Assembly (NCBI GenBank): GCA_945878385.1
Contig: CAMCTE010000097.1
Coordinates: forward strand, 1-9,822
DNA from: Azohydromonas lata NBRC 102462
GTDB lineage: Bacteria; Pseudomonadota; Gammaproteobacteria; Burkholderiales; Burkholderiaceae_C
Direction of reading: 5' to 3'
Length of the DNA: 9,822 nucleotides
Shown here one piece after another: positions 1 to 7,363 of the stretch (the first letter of the stretch is position 1; every line of letters starts with the position of its first letter). Under the pieces are notes generated by a model. That model saw only the letters and a list, made by a program, of their open reading frames with translations, had not been told where the DNA came from and did not search any database. The translations under genes were made by a program, and so were the position numbers.

Positions 1-501
1 CAACTCAGGCGCCACACTCTCGGTCATCCGGTCGTGCAGGGCCAAGGCCGCAGCCTGCTGCTCGTCGGCTGACAACGCCGAGGCCGTGCCCGTCAGCCGC
101 TTGAGCAGCCCCTGCGGCAGCACCAGGGTGTATTCGGTCACGCGTTCCACGCGGCGCACCGGCAAACCGCAGTTGTGGGCGATGTCGGTGGCCTTGCTGG
201 CCCAGGGGGACACGGTGCCCAGGCGGGGCATCACCACCACCTGAGCGCCCTGCCCTGACAGGCCCGCAGCCTGCGTGCCGGCGCCAGCCTCCTGCAGCGT
301 TCCATCCAACAGGTCGGCCACCGCCTGGGCATGGGCCGGTTCGAACCCGGCTTCGGGCCACACCCAGTACACATGCCGACTCTGCAGCGCTTGCACACGG
401 GGCACAGCGGCCTGCACCTGCCGCAACAGGGCCTGCAGGCGGAATTCGGAATGGGCGGCGCTGCCGAAGACGGGAAAAACTGGCGTTGGTGTGGAAGTCA
501 T
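1..501 (-). CDS. purL: Phosphoribosylformylglycinamidine synthase, N-terminal part (runs off left edge)
   Basis: PurL converts FGAR, glutamine and ATP to FGAM in the fourth step of de novo purine synthesis (cytoplasmic). Only the first 167 codons are inside the window; the reading frame is open to base 1. The fragment matches the N-terminal PurS-like domain of the large, single-chain PurL (about 1300 residues in proteobacteria). Residues 11-35 carry the FGSAAHSEFRLQALL stretch, equivalent to the E. coli GSPALSAFR region. Residues 92-113 carry the diagnostic PRLGTVSPWASKATDIAHNC block, and a LHDRMTE motif lies at 155-161. I chose the ATG at 501 because the homologous region begins just after it; the ribosome binding site is weak (CGGG only). 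It is divergent from map across 87 bases. Identification rests on these motifs, not on a search. The catalytic synthase and glutaminase domains lie outside the window. Confidence 0.95.
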   Translation of the reverse strand, partial: MTSTPTPVFPVFGSAAHSEFRLQALLRQVQAAVPRVQALQSRHVYWVWPEAGFEPAHAQAVADLLDGTLQEAGAGTQAAGLSGQGAQVVVMPRLGTVSPWASKATDIAHNCGLPVRRVERVTEYTLVLPQGLLKRLTGTASALSADEQQAAALALHDRMTESVAPEL

Positions 502-536
502 GCGGACCCGGTTGGCAGCGCTGAGAACAACCCGTG

Positions 537-542
537 ATTTTA
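537..542 (-). promoter_or_regulatory. Possible -10 element for purL
   Basis: On the minus strand these bases read TAAAAT, a 5/6 match to the sigma-70 -10 consensus, about 36 bases before the purL ATG. I see no convincing -35 element 16-18 bases upstream, so this is a weak call based on position and the A/T-rich hexamer in an otherwise GC-rich gap. Confidence 0.3.
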
Positions 543-573
543 AGTGAGGGCACTGCACCGCCCTGGGGTGGGG

Positions 574-582
574 TGGGATAAT
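574..582 (+). promoter_or_regulatory. Extended -10 promoter element for map-glnD-mnmH
   Basis: The bases read TGGGATAAT, i.e. a TGn extension followed directly by GATAAT (5/6 match to TATAAT). The -35 region about 17 bases upstream (around 554-559) is poor, which fits an extended -10 promoter. The hexamer ends only 6 bases before the map ATG at 589, so the expected transcription start falls at or within a base or two of the A of that ATG. This would give a leaderless or nearly leaderless mRNA. The placement is read from the sequence; promoter activity is inferred. Confidence 0.6.
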
Positions 583-588
583 TGCAGG

Positions 589-1398
589 ATGGCGTTCACC
601 ATCAAGTCCCCATCCGACATCGAGGGCATGCGCACCGCATGCCGATTGGCATCTGAAGTGCTGGACCTGCTGACCGAGCATGTGGTGCCCGGCGTCAGCA
701 CCGAGCGGCTCGACCAGATCGCACATGAGCACATCGTGCAGGTGCAAAAAGCCATCCCGGCGCCCTTGAACTATGCGCCTCCCGGCTATGTGCCTTACCC
801 CAAGTCCATCTGTACTTCGGTCAACCACCAGATCTGCCACGGCATTCCCAACGAGCGGCCTTTGAAGAACGGCGACATCGTCAACATCGACATCACCGTG
901 ATCAAGGACGGCTGGCACGGCGACACCAGCCGCATGTTCGTGGTGGGCGAAGGCTCCATTGCCGCCAAGCGCCTGTGCAGCATCACCTACGACGCCATGT
1001 GGCGCGGCATTGCCAAGGTCAAGCCCGGCGCACGCCTGGGCGATATCGGCCATGCCATCCAAACCTTCGCCGAAGGACTGGGCTTTTCCGTGGTTCGCGA
1101 GTTCTGCGGGCATGGCATCGGGCAGAAGTTCCATGAGGAGCCGCAGGTGCTGCACTACGGGCGCCCCGGCACGCTGGAAGAACTGGTGCCGGGTATGACC
1201 TTCACGATCGAGCCCATGATCAACGCAGGCCGGCGGGAGATCCGTGAGTTGGGAGATGGCTGGACCATCGTCACCAAAGACCGCTCTCTGTCTGCGCAGT
1301 GGGAACACACGGTGTTGGTGACCGACAACGGCTTTGAGGTGCTGACCCTGTCAGCGGGCTCGCCGCCGCCACCGGCTTTCGTGGGCTCCGCTGCCTGA
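589..1398 (+). CDS. map: Type I methionine aminopeptidase
   Basis: This cytoplasmic metalloenzyme removes the initiator methionine from nascent proteins whose second residue is small. It has 269 residues, close to the 264 of E. coli MAP. The five metal ligands of the pita-bread fold are all present: Asp101 (in NIDIT), Asp112 (GDTS), His175 (CGHGIG), Glu208 (TIEPM) and Glu239 (WEHT). The active-site His84 (CHGIP) is also there. Each lies four residues after its E. coli counterpart. A proline-rich tail of about 14 residues (SAGSPPPP...) extends past the fold. I chose the ATG at 589 over an in-frame GTG at 544 because the family N-terminus begins there and because the promoter overlaps the longer version. 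There is no proper Shine-Dalgarno sequence, only AGG abutting the ATG. It is the first gene of an operon with glnD and mnmH. Confidence 0.97.
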   Translation: MAFTIKSPSDIEGMRTACRLASEVLDLLTEHVVPGVSTERLDQIAHEHIVQVQKAIPAPLNYAPPGYVPYPKSICTSVNHQICHGIPNERPLKNGDIVNIDITVIKDGWHGDTSRMFVVGEGSIAAKRLCSITYDAMWRGIAKVKPGARLGDIGHAIQTFAEGLGFSVVREFCGHGIGQKFHEEPQVLHYGRPGTLEELVPGMTFTIEPMINAGRREIRELGDGWTIVTKDRSLSAQWEHTVLVTDNGFEVLTLSAGSPPPPAFVGSAA

Positions 1399-1406
1399 GG
1401 CCGCGA

Positions 1407-4082
1407 GTGGACACGACCGGAGACGAAGGCGCCACCGGATGTTCAGGTGAAGCAGGCACTGCCTCGCCCCCAGCGCTGACCATCGCCACCGTGCGCCAGG
1501 CGCACCGGCGCGACAAGCAGGCCTTCATGGAGGCCTTCGCCACCCAGCGCCCAAGCGCAGCGGCCACCCGTACCCTGCTGCGGGGCTTGGCGCGCCTGAC
1601 CGACCACACCCTGCTGCAGATTGCCCAGCTGACGCAGTTGCCGCCGGAGGTGGCCCTGGTGGCCGTGGGCGGCTACGGACGGGGTGCGCTGTCACCCCAT
1701 TCGGATGTGGATGTGCTGTTGCTGGTGCCGCCACAGTTGGAGCACGTCCCTGCCCTGCAGGAGCGCGTGGGCGAATTCATCACCGCCTGTTGGGATTGCG
1801 GGCTGGAGATCGGCTCGTCGGTGCGCACGCCCGAACAATGCGCGCAGGAAGCACAGCGCGATGTGACGATCCAGACGGCGATGCTGGAATCGCGCCGTGT
1901 CTTTGGCCCCACACGCCTGGTGCAGGCCTTCCAGAAAGCCACCGACGCGGTGATGGACCCGGCGGCATTTCTGCGTGCCAAGACGCTGGAGATGTACCAG
2001 CGCCACATCAAGTACGAAGACACACCGTATTCGCTGGAGCCCAACTGCAAGGAAAGCCCAGGCGGCCTGCGCGACCTGCAGGTGCTGCTGTGGGTGGCCC
2101 GCGCGGCGGGGTATGGCCGCAGTTGGGCCGAACTGGCGACCAATGGCCTGATCACCAAGTTCGAGGCCAAGCAGATCGAGCGCAACCAGGCCACGCTGGC
2201 CACCATCCGGGCCTGGCTGCATGTGGTGGCCAACCGGCGCGAAGACCGTTTGGTGTTCGACCTGCAGACCCAACTGGCCGAACGCATGGGCCTGCAGGCG
2301 GGCCGCGGGCAGCGGGTGTCTGAGGCGCTGATGAAGCGCTACTACTGGACGGCCAAGGCGGTGGTGCAGCTCAACGAAATCGTGATGCAGGAAATTCAGG
2401 AGCGCATCGCCGGCTCGCGCGATGTGCCCATGAGGCCGCTGACCCCCGATTTCCTCGACCGCGGTGGGCTGCTTGAAGTGGCAAGCGACAACCTGTACCG
2501 GGAGCGGCCCTCGGCCATCCTGGAAACCTTCAGCCTGTATCAACGGACGGTGGGCATCAAGGGACTGTCGGCCCGCACATTGAGGGCCCTCTACAACGCC
2601 CGCAGCATGATGAACGGCGCGTTCCGACGCAACCCCGAGCACCGGCAACAGTTCCTGGACATCCTGCAGTACCCCGCAGGCGGCCAAACCCACACCCTGC
2701 GGCTGATGAACCAGACCAGCGTGCTGGGCCGAACGCTGTGGGTGTTCCGCCGCATCGTGGGCCAAATGCAGCACGACCTGTTCCATGTGTACACGGTGGA
2801 CCAGCACATCCTGATGGTGGTGCGCAATGTGCGGCGCTTCTTCGTGCCCGAGCATGCGCTCGAATACCACTTCTGCTCCAACCTGGCCGCAGGCTTCGAC
2901 AAACCCTGGGTGTTGGTGGTGGCCGCCTTGTTCCATGATGTGGCCAAGGGGCGCGGGGGCGACCACTCTCAACTCGGCAGCACCGAGGTGCGCCGCTTCT
3001 GCCGGGAACACGGCATCACCGCGCAAGACACGCAACTCATCGACTTTCTCGTGCGCGAGCACTTGACGATGAGCCGCATTGCGCAGAAAGAAGACCTGTC
3101 CGACCCTGACGTGATCCAGGCCTTCGCCAAGACCGTCAAGGATGTACGCACCCTCACGGCGCTGTACCTGCTGACGGTGGCCGACATCCGCGGCACCAGC
3201 CCCAAGGTTTGGAACGGTTGGAAAGGCAAGTTGCTGGAAGACCTGTTCCGCGCCACGCGGCGCGCGCTGGGCGGGGACAAACCCGGTGCGCAAGCAGAGA
3301 TCGATGCCCGCAAGACCGAGGCCTTGAGCCTGCTGGCACTGGCCTCGCAACTGCCCGGCACCGAGAAGCCCTTGTGGGACACGCTGGAGGTGTCGTACTT
3401 CGCGCGCCATGAGGCCGCCGACCTGGCCTGGCATGCGCGTGCGCTGTGGCGCCACCTGCAGACCGAGCGCCCGGTGGTGAATGCGCGTGCGTCGGCCGTG
3501 GGCGAAGGCCTGCAGGTGCTGGTGTACAGCCCCGACCGCCCCGACCTGTTTGCCCGCATCTGCGGTTATTTCGACAACGCGGGTTTCAACATCCTGGACG
3601 CCAAGGTGCACACCACACGCACGGGTTACGCACTGGACACCTTTGAGGTGGTGCAGGCGCACGCCGGTTCGGGCCTCGGAGGCGGCACGGCGCACCGCGA
3701 CCTGATTGCCCTGGTGGAACACCAGTTGGGAGCGGCGGTGTCGTCTTCCGAGCCCTTACCCGATCCGGCCCGCGGACGGCTTTCGCGCCGGGTGCGCAGC
3801 TTTCCCATCACACCGCGCATTTCGCTGCGCCCCGATGAACGCGGGCAGCGCTACCTGCTGTCGGTCAGCACCAGCGACCGTGCCGGCCTCTTGTATTCGA
3901 TTGCCCGGGTGTTGGCGCAACACGGCATCAACCTGGAACTGGCCAAGGTGATGACGCTGGGCGAGCGGGTGGAGGACACCTTCGTGGTCACGGGCGACGC
4001 ACTGCGACATTCGCGCACCCAACTGCAGATTGAGAGCGAACTGCTGGATGCCGCGGGTGCAGTGCGCACTGCGGTGGCCTGA
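1407..4082 (+). CDS. glnD: Bifunctional PII uridylyltransferase / uridylyl-removing enzyme
   Basis: GlnD is the primary glutamine sensor. It uridylylates PII proteins (GlnB/GlnK) when glutamine is low and removes UMP when it is high, which sets glutamine synthetase activity and NtrBC signalling. The protein has 891 residues, a normal length. Domains in order: an N-terminal nucleotidyltransferase with GGYGRG (88-93) and the catalytic SDVD (Asp100, Asp102); a helical linker region; an HD hydrolase domain with His467, His510-Asp511 (ALFHDVAKGRGGDHS) and later His552 and Asp593 as likely metal ligands; and two C-terminal ACT domains starting near 702 (LQVLVYSPDRPDLFARI) and 816 (YLLSVSTSDRAGLLYSI) that bind glutamine. 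Both catalytic sites look intact. The GTG start at 1407 is supported by GAGG at 1397-1400, which overlaps the map stop codon with 6 bases of spacing, so translation is probably coupled to map. The map-glnD pairing is common in proteobacteria. Confidence 0.97.
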   Translation: MDTTGDEGATGCSGEAGTASPPALTIATVRQAHRRDKQAFMEAFATQRPSAAATRTLLRGLARLTDHTLLQIAQLTQLPPEVALVAVGGYGRGALSPHSDVDVLLLVPPQLEHVPALQERVGEFITACWDCGLEIGSSVRTPEQCAQEAQRDVTIQTAMLESRRVFGPTRLVQAFQKATDAVMDPAAFLRAKTLEMYQRHIKYEDTPYSLEPNCKESPGGLRDLQVLLWVARAAGYGRSWAELATNGLITKFEAKQIERNQATLATIRAWLHVVANRREDRLVFDLQTQLAERMGLQAGRGQRVSEALMKRYYWTAKAVVQLNEIVMQEIQERIAGSRDVPMRPLTPDFLDRGGLLEVASDNLYRERPSAILETFSLYQRTVGIKGLSARTLRALYNARSMMNGAFRRNPEHRQQFLDILQYPAGGQTHTLRLMNQTSVLGRTLWVFRRIVGQMQHDLFHVYTVDQHILMVVRNVRRFFVPEHALEYHFCSNLAAGFDKPWVLVVAALFHDVAKGRGGDHSQLGSTEVRRFCREHGITAQDTQLIDFLVREHLTMSRIAQKEDLSDPDVIQAFAKTVKDVRTLTALYLLTVADIRGTSPKVWNGWKGKLLEDLFRATRRALGGDKPGAQAEIDARKTEALSLLALASQLPGTEKPLWDTLEVSYFARHEAADLAWHARALWRHLQTERPVVNARASAVGEGLQVLVYSPDRPDLFARICGYFDNAGFNILDAKVHTTRTGYALDTFEVVQAHAGSGLGGGTAHRDLIALVEHQLGAAVSSSEPLPDPARGRLSRRVRSFPITPRISLRPDERGQRYLLSVSTSDRAGLLYSIARVLAQHGINLELAKVMTLGERVEDTFVVTGDALRHSRTQLQIESELLDAAGAVRTAVA

Positions 4083-4085
4083 ACC

Positions 4086-5192
4086 GTGGCCGTTCGCATC
4101 CTGAAGGCCGAGGAGGCGCTGGCACAACTGCAGCGCTTCGATGCGGTGCTGGATGCGCGCTCACCTGCCGAATTTGCATTGGACCATCTGCCCGGCGCAC
4201 AAAGCTGGCCGGTGCTGAACGATGATGAACGGCGCGAGGTGGGCACCCAGTACAAACAGGAGTCGGCCTTCGACGCCCGCAAGCGTGGCGCGGCCCTGGT
4301 GGCGCGCCGCATCGCGGCGTTGCTGGAGCAGCACGCCGGCGACAAGCCCCGGGAGTGGCAACCGCTGGTGTATTGCTGGCGCGGCGGACAACGCAGCGGC
4401 ACCTTGGCCTGGTTTTTGGACCAGGTGGGGTTTCGCGTCACGCTGCTGCAAGGCGGCTACAAGGCCTTTCGCGCGGCGGTGCGCGAAGAACTGGCGGTGC
4501 TGCCCGGGCGCCTTCAGTTCGCGGTGATCGGCGGGCGCACCGGCAGCGGCAAAAGCCGGCTGCTGCAGGCGCTGGCCCTGCACGGCGCGCAGGTGCTGGA
4601 CCTGGAGGCCTTGGCCTGCCACCGGGGGTCGGTGCTGGGGGCTTTGCCGGATGTGCCGCAGCCCTCACAAAAGCAGTTCGACAGCCGGGTGTGGCAAGCG
4701 CTGCGCGGCTTTGATGCCCTGCGCCCCGTGTTCGTGGAAAGCGAAAGCCGCAAGATTGGCGCGCTGCAGGTGCCCGAAGCCCTGATCCTGCGCATGCGCG
4801 GGCAGGGCCGGGTGTGCCTGGTGGACATGCCGCTGGCAGCCCGCGTGCAACTGCTGCTGGAAGACTACTCGCACTTTGAAGCGGATGTGGAGGGCTTTTG
4901 CGCACTGCTGCAGGGCATGGTGGAACTGCGCGGTCACGACACAGTGGCGCAGTGGCAGCGGTGGGCGTGGCAAGGGCAGTGGGCGCAGGTGTTCGAAGCC
5001 TTGGTGCGCGAACACTACGACCCGCTGTACCAGCGTTCGATGGACCTCAATTACGCGGGCCTGCCCGATGCGCTGCGGCTGCCGCTGACCGACGGAGGCG
5101 CACAGGCCCTGGATGAGGCCGCGCGGGACTTGATGGCCCAAGAAAAAACCCTGTGCGTGGCCGCACAGGGTTTGATCGAACCGACCGCATGA
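4086..5192 (+). CDS. mnmH: tRNA 2-selenouridine synthase
   Basis: MnmH (also SelU or YbbB) replaces sulfur by selenium at the wobble 2-thiouridine of tRNA-Lys, -Glu and -Gln, using selenophosphate from SelD; in known enzymes the reaction passes through a geranylated thiouridine. The 368-residue protein has the family's two parts. A rhodanese domain (about 1-135) has DARSPAEF at 23-30 and the catalytic Cys97 in YCWRGGQRS, the same position as in E. coli. A P-loop domain follows, with Walker A GGRTGSGKS at 149-157. E. coli MnmH has 364 residues. The GTG start at 4086 lies 3 bases after the glnD stop and has no clear Shine-Dalgarno sequence, so translation probably depends on coupling to glnD. 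Its last codons contain the inverted repeat that looks like the terminator of the opposing pha operon. selD is not in the window, so whether the cell makes selenophosphate cannot be judged here. Confidence 0.95.
   Translation: MAVRILKAEEALAQLQRFDAVLDARSPAEFALDHLPGAQSWPVLNDDERREVGTQYKQESAFDARKRGAALVARRIAALLEQHAGDKPREWQPLVYCWRGGQRSGTLAWFLDQVGFRVTLLQGGYKAFRAAVREELAVLPGRLQFAVIGGRTGSGKSRLLQALALHGAQVLDLEALACHRGSVLGALPDVPQPSQKQFDSRVWQALRGFDALRPVFVESESRKIGALQVPEALILRMRGQGRVCLVDMPLAARVQLLLEDYSHFEADVEGFCALLQGMVELRGHDTVAQWQRWAWQGQWAQVFEALVREHYDPLYQRSMDLNYAGLPDALRLPLTDGGAQALDEAARDLMAQEKTLCVAAQGLIEPTA
5143..5173 (-). terminator. Intrinsic terminator of the phaCAB operon, inside the mnmH coding sequence
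   Basis: A perfect 12-bp inverted repeat (AAACCCTGTGCG, 5146-5157, and its complement 5162-5173) encloses a 4-base loop. Read on the minus strand, the GC-rich 9-bp core is followed at once by six T residues and then CTT, the classic rho-independent layout, about 120 bases after the phaB stop codon. Read on the plus strand, the stem is followed by only TTTGATC, so it should work poorly in that direction. Efficient plus-strand stopping here would also cut the mnmH mRNA before its stop codon at 5190-5192. The structure is seen directly; termination is inferred. Confidence 0.8.
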
Positions 5193-5229
5193 AGCTGCCT
5201 GAAGCTGGCTGAATTCACCTGAAGCCACC
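5190..5229 (+). repeat. Degenerate 10-bp tandem repeat, four units, starting at the mnmH stop codon
   Basis: Four consecutive 10-mers read TGAAGCTGCC, TGAAGCTGGC, TGAATTCACC and TGAAGCCACC. The TGA of the first unit is the mnmH stop codon. Because the period is 10, the next TGAs fall in the other two plus-strand frames, so all three frames are closed within 30 bases. Further copies of CTGAAG at 5249 and its complement at 5239 keep the same 10-base phase. The function is unknown; it may be a chance or slippage product. Confidence 0.6.
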
Positions 5230-5236
5230 AGGTGCC

Positions 5237-5256
5237 GACTTCAGCCCACTGAAGTC
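5237..5256. other. Second hairpin in the mnmH-phaB convergent gap
   Basis: GACTTCAG and CTGAAGTC form a perfect 8-bp inverted repeat around the loop CCCA. No T-run follows on either strand, so it is not a standard intrinsic terminator. It could stabilise the 3' ends of the mnmH or phaB mRNAs. A weaker 6-bp stem (CACCTG/CAGGTG, 5216-5234) lies just before it. The 99-base gap between the two stop codons holds no gene that I can see. Confidence 0.5.
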
Positions 5257-5291
5257 ACAAGGCAGCGCAGCTGCTCAGGCAGCAGACGGCA

Positions 5292-6029
5292 TCAGCCCAT
5301 GTGCAGGCCGCCGTTGCAGGAGAAGTCGGCCCCGGTGGTGAAACCGGAATCTTCACCGGCCAGCCAACCGACGATGGAGCCGATTTCCTCGGGTGTGCCC
5401 AGGCGCTTGACGGGGATGGTGGCCACGATCTTTTCCAGCACCTCGGGCAAGATGGCGCGAACCATGTCGGTGCCGATGTAGCCCGGGCTGACTGTGTTGA
5501 CCGTCACGCCCTTGTTGGCCATCTCCTGGGCCAGGGCCATGGTGAAGCCGTGCATGCCAGCCTTGGCGGCCGAGTAGTTGGTCTGACCGGCCTGGCCCTT
5601 TTCGCCGTTGACGGACGAAATCTGGATGATGCGGCCCCAGCCCCGTTCGACCATGTCAGGCACCACCTGCTTGGTGACATTGAACATGGAGTTGAGGTTG
5701 GTGTCGATCACCGCATCCCAATCGTCGCGGGTCATCTTGAGGAACATGCGGTCGCGGGTGATACCGGCGTTGTTCACCAGCACATCGATGGGGCCGTGCG
5801 CGGCCTTGGCCTTCTGGAAGGCCTCAGTGGTGGACTCCCAATTGGACACATTGCCCACCGAGGCGTAGAAGGTGTAGCCCAGGGCCTTCTGCTCGGCCAG
5901 CCACTTGTCGAAATCACGCGTGGGGCCGCAACCGGCGATCACGGTGAAGCCGTCCTTGTGCAGGCGCTGGCAAATGGCGGTTCCGATGCCGCCCATGCCG
6001 CCGGTGACGTATGCAACTCTTTGACTCAT
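5292..6029 (-). CDS. phaB: NADPH-dependent acetoacetyl-CoA reductase
   Basis: PhaB reduces acetoacetyl-CoA to (R)-3-hydroxybutyryl-CoA, the monomer for PHB. It is a 245-residue short-chain dehydrogenase, one residue shorter than C. necator PhaB and very similar along its length. The Rossmann motif TGGMGGIG is at 9-16, NNAG at 86-89, and the catalytic Ser139, Tyr152 and Lys156 are in ISSVNG and YSAAK. The family-typical end GADFSCNGGLHMG closes the protein. The ATG at 6029 is preceded by AGGAGA (6035-6040) at good spacing. It is the last gene of the phaC-phaA-phaB operon, 53 bases after phaA; that gap contains a small GAGGG/CCCTC hairpin (6053-6065). FabG-type ketoacyl-ACP reductases are the main alternative, but the context and the near-identical PhaB motifs make PhaB much more likely. 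Confidence 0.96.
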   Translation of the reverse strand: MSQRVAYVTGGMGGIGTAICQRLHKDGFTVIAGCGPTRDFDKWLAEQKALGYTFYASVGNVSNWESTTEAFQKAKAAHGPIDVLVNNAGITRDRMFLKMTRDDWDAVIDTNLNSMFNVTKQVVPDMVERGWGRIIQISSVNGEKGQAGQTNYSAAKAGMHGFTMALAQEMANKGVTVNTVSPGYIGTDMVRAILPEVLEKIVATIPVKRLGTPEEIGSIVGWLAGEDSGFTTGADFSCNGGLHMG

Positions 6030-6082
6030 GTTGGTCTCCTGACTCTAATGATGAGGGTGTCCCTCGGTTGTAAATGGGTTGA

Positions 6083-7264
6083 TCAGCGCTCGATGGCCAG
6101 CGACACGCCCATGCCGCCGCCAATGCACAGGGCGGCCAGGCCCTTCTTGGCGTCACGGCGCTGCATTTCGTGCAGCAGAGTGACCAGAATGCGGCAACCG
6201 GATGCGCCGATGGGATGCCCGATGGCGATGGCGCCACCGTTGACATTGACTCGAGCCGGATCGATGTCGAGCGCTTTGTTCACGGCGCAGGCCTGTGCCG
6301 CGAAGGCCTCGTTGAGTTCGAACAGGTCCACATCCTGCGCCTTCCAGCCGGCGCGGGCCAGGGCCTTCTGCGATGCGGGAACCGGGCCCATGCCCATGGT
6401 GGCGGGGTCCAGGCCACTGGTGCCGAAGGAGGCGATGCGGGCCAGGGGCTTCAAGCCCAGGGCGGCGGCCTTGGCTGCGGTCATGACCATCACGGCGGCT
6501 GCGCCGTCGTTGATGCCTGAGGCGTTGCCGGCGGTGACGCTGCCGGCCTTGTCGAAGGCCGGACGCAGGCCTGAGAGGGCTTCGGCACTGGTCTTCTTGT
6601 TGATGAATTCATCGCTGTTGAAGACGATGGGGTCGCCCTTGCGCTGGGGGATGGTCACGCCGACGATTTCATCCTGGAACCGGCCGGCGTCCTGTGCCGC
6701 GCCGGCCCTCTGCTGAGAGGCCAGCGCCAGCGCGTCCTGCATGTCGCGCGTGATGCCGTGGGCCTTGGCCACATTTTCGGCCGTGATGCCCATGTGGTAC
6801 TGGTTGTAGACATCCCACAGACCGTCGACGATCATCGTGTCGACCATCTTCCAGTCGCCCATGCGCTGACCGTCCCGGCTGTTCAGCAGCACATGCGGGC
6901 TGGCGCTCATGTTTTCCTGGCCACCGGCGATCACGATTTCGCTGTCGCCCCAGGCCACGGCCTGCGCGGCCAGCATCACTGCCTTCAGACCCGAGCCGCA
7001 CACGGCGTTGATGGTCAGCGCCGGGGTTTCCTTGGCCAAGCCTGCCTTCATCATCGCCTGACGCGCAGGGTTCTGCCCCACGCCTGCGGCCAGCACCTGG
7101 CCCATGATCACCTCACCCACCTGATCAGTGGCCAGGCCTGTGCGGCGCAGCAGTTCAGCGATGACGATGCTGCCGAGTTCGGTGGCCGGCGTCTTGGCCA
7201 GTGTGCCGCCGAACTTGCCCACCGCGGTGCGGGTGGCCGCGACGATGACGATGTCTTGACTCAT
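6083..7264 (-). CDS. phaA: Acetyl-CoA acetyltransferase (beta-ketothiolase)
   Basis: PhaA condenses two acetyl-CoA to acetoacetyl-CoA, the first step of PHB synthesis. The 393-residue protein matches the length of C. necator PhaA and has the full biosynthetic thiolase set: the acyl-accepting Cys89 in NAVCGSGLKA, His350 in GHPIGASG and Cys380 in LCIGGGMGVSLAIER near the C-terminus. The N-terminal thiolase half covers roughly residues 4-263 and the C-terminal half the rest. I chose the ATG at 7264 because it has AGGAGA at 7270-7275 and gives the family N-terminus (MSQDIVIVAATRTAVGKFGG); a longer in-frame start at 7309 would add 15 unrelated residues. It is 116 bases downstream of phaC and 53 upstream of phaB. 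A catabolic thiolase (AtoB-like) is possible from sequence alone, but the operon argues for PHB synthesis. Confidence 0.96.
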   Translation of the reverse strand: MSQDIVIVAATRTAVGKFGGTLAKTPATELGSIVIAELLRRTGLATDQVGEVIMGQVLAAGVGQNPARQAMMKAGLAKETPALTINAVCGSGLKAVMLAAQAVAWGDSEIVIAGGQENMSASPHVLLNSRDGQRMGDWKMVDTMIVDGLWDVYNQYHMGITAENVAKAHGITRDMQDALALASQQRAGAAQDAGRFQDEIVGVTIPQRKGDPIVFNSDEFINKKTSAEALSGLRPAFDKAGSVTAGNASGINDGAAAVMVMTAAKAAALGLKPLARIASFGTSGLDPATMGMGPVPASQKALARAGWKAQDVDLFELNEAFAAQACAVNKALDIDPARVNVNGGAIAIGHPIGASGCRILVTLLHEMQRRDAKKGLAALCIGGGMGVSLAIER

Positions 7265-7269
7265 GGAAG

Positions 7270-7275
7270 TCTCCT
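7270..7275 (-). promoter_or_regulatory. Ribosome binding site fixing the phaA start
   Basis: The minus strand reads AGGAGA, 5 bases before the ATG at 7264. The same hexamer precedes phaB (6035-6040) and phaC (9066-9071) at similar spacing. It decides for the start at 7264 rather than the longer in-frame one at 7309. Confidence 0.85.
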
Positions 7276-7336
7276 GTTGGTGTGTGGCGAGCGGGGCGAC
7301 TGCGATCAAGAGCAGGGCCGCGGGTACTCAATCAAG

Positions 7337-7363
7337 GGATGGAATGTGGTGGCGGATGGAATG
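7337..7363. repeat. Short direct repeat in the phaC-phaA gap
   Basis: GGATGGAATG occurs at 7337-7346 and again at 7354-7363, 17 bases apart. The 116-base gap has no other gene and no clear promoter or T-run terminator that I could find. The repeat may be a protein site or simple duplication; no function can be assigned. Confidence 0.4.

Noticed and set aside
5..553. A 182-codon minus-strand frame at the left edge
   Set aside because: The purL frame, offset from it, contains the PurL diagnostic block; this frame has none and is a shadow.
544..588. Longer map start at GTG 544
   Set aside because: It would add 15 residues absent from the family, and the likely promoter lies inside that stretch.
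1692..3722. A 676-codon open frame on the minus strand opposite glnD
   Set aside because: glnD on the plus strand has every expected domain and catalytic residue. The opposite frame has no recognisable motif and is the usual GC-rich antisense shadow.
5142..5173. A6 run followed by a hairpin as a programmed frameshift site in mnmH
   Set aside because: The codon phase (GAA AAA ACC) does not give the canonical slippery heptamer, the hairpin begins inside the A-run with no spacer, and the layout fits a minus-strand terminator far better.
5301..6716. A 471-codon open frame on the plus strand opposite phaB and phaA
   Set aside because: It spans two well-supported genes and their gap, shows no domain, and has the composition of an antisense shadow.
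7265..7309. Longer phaA start at 7309
   Set aside because: The AGGAGA site and the conserved thiolase N-terminus both support the ATG at 7264.
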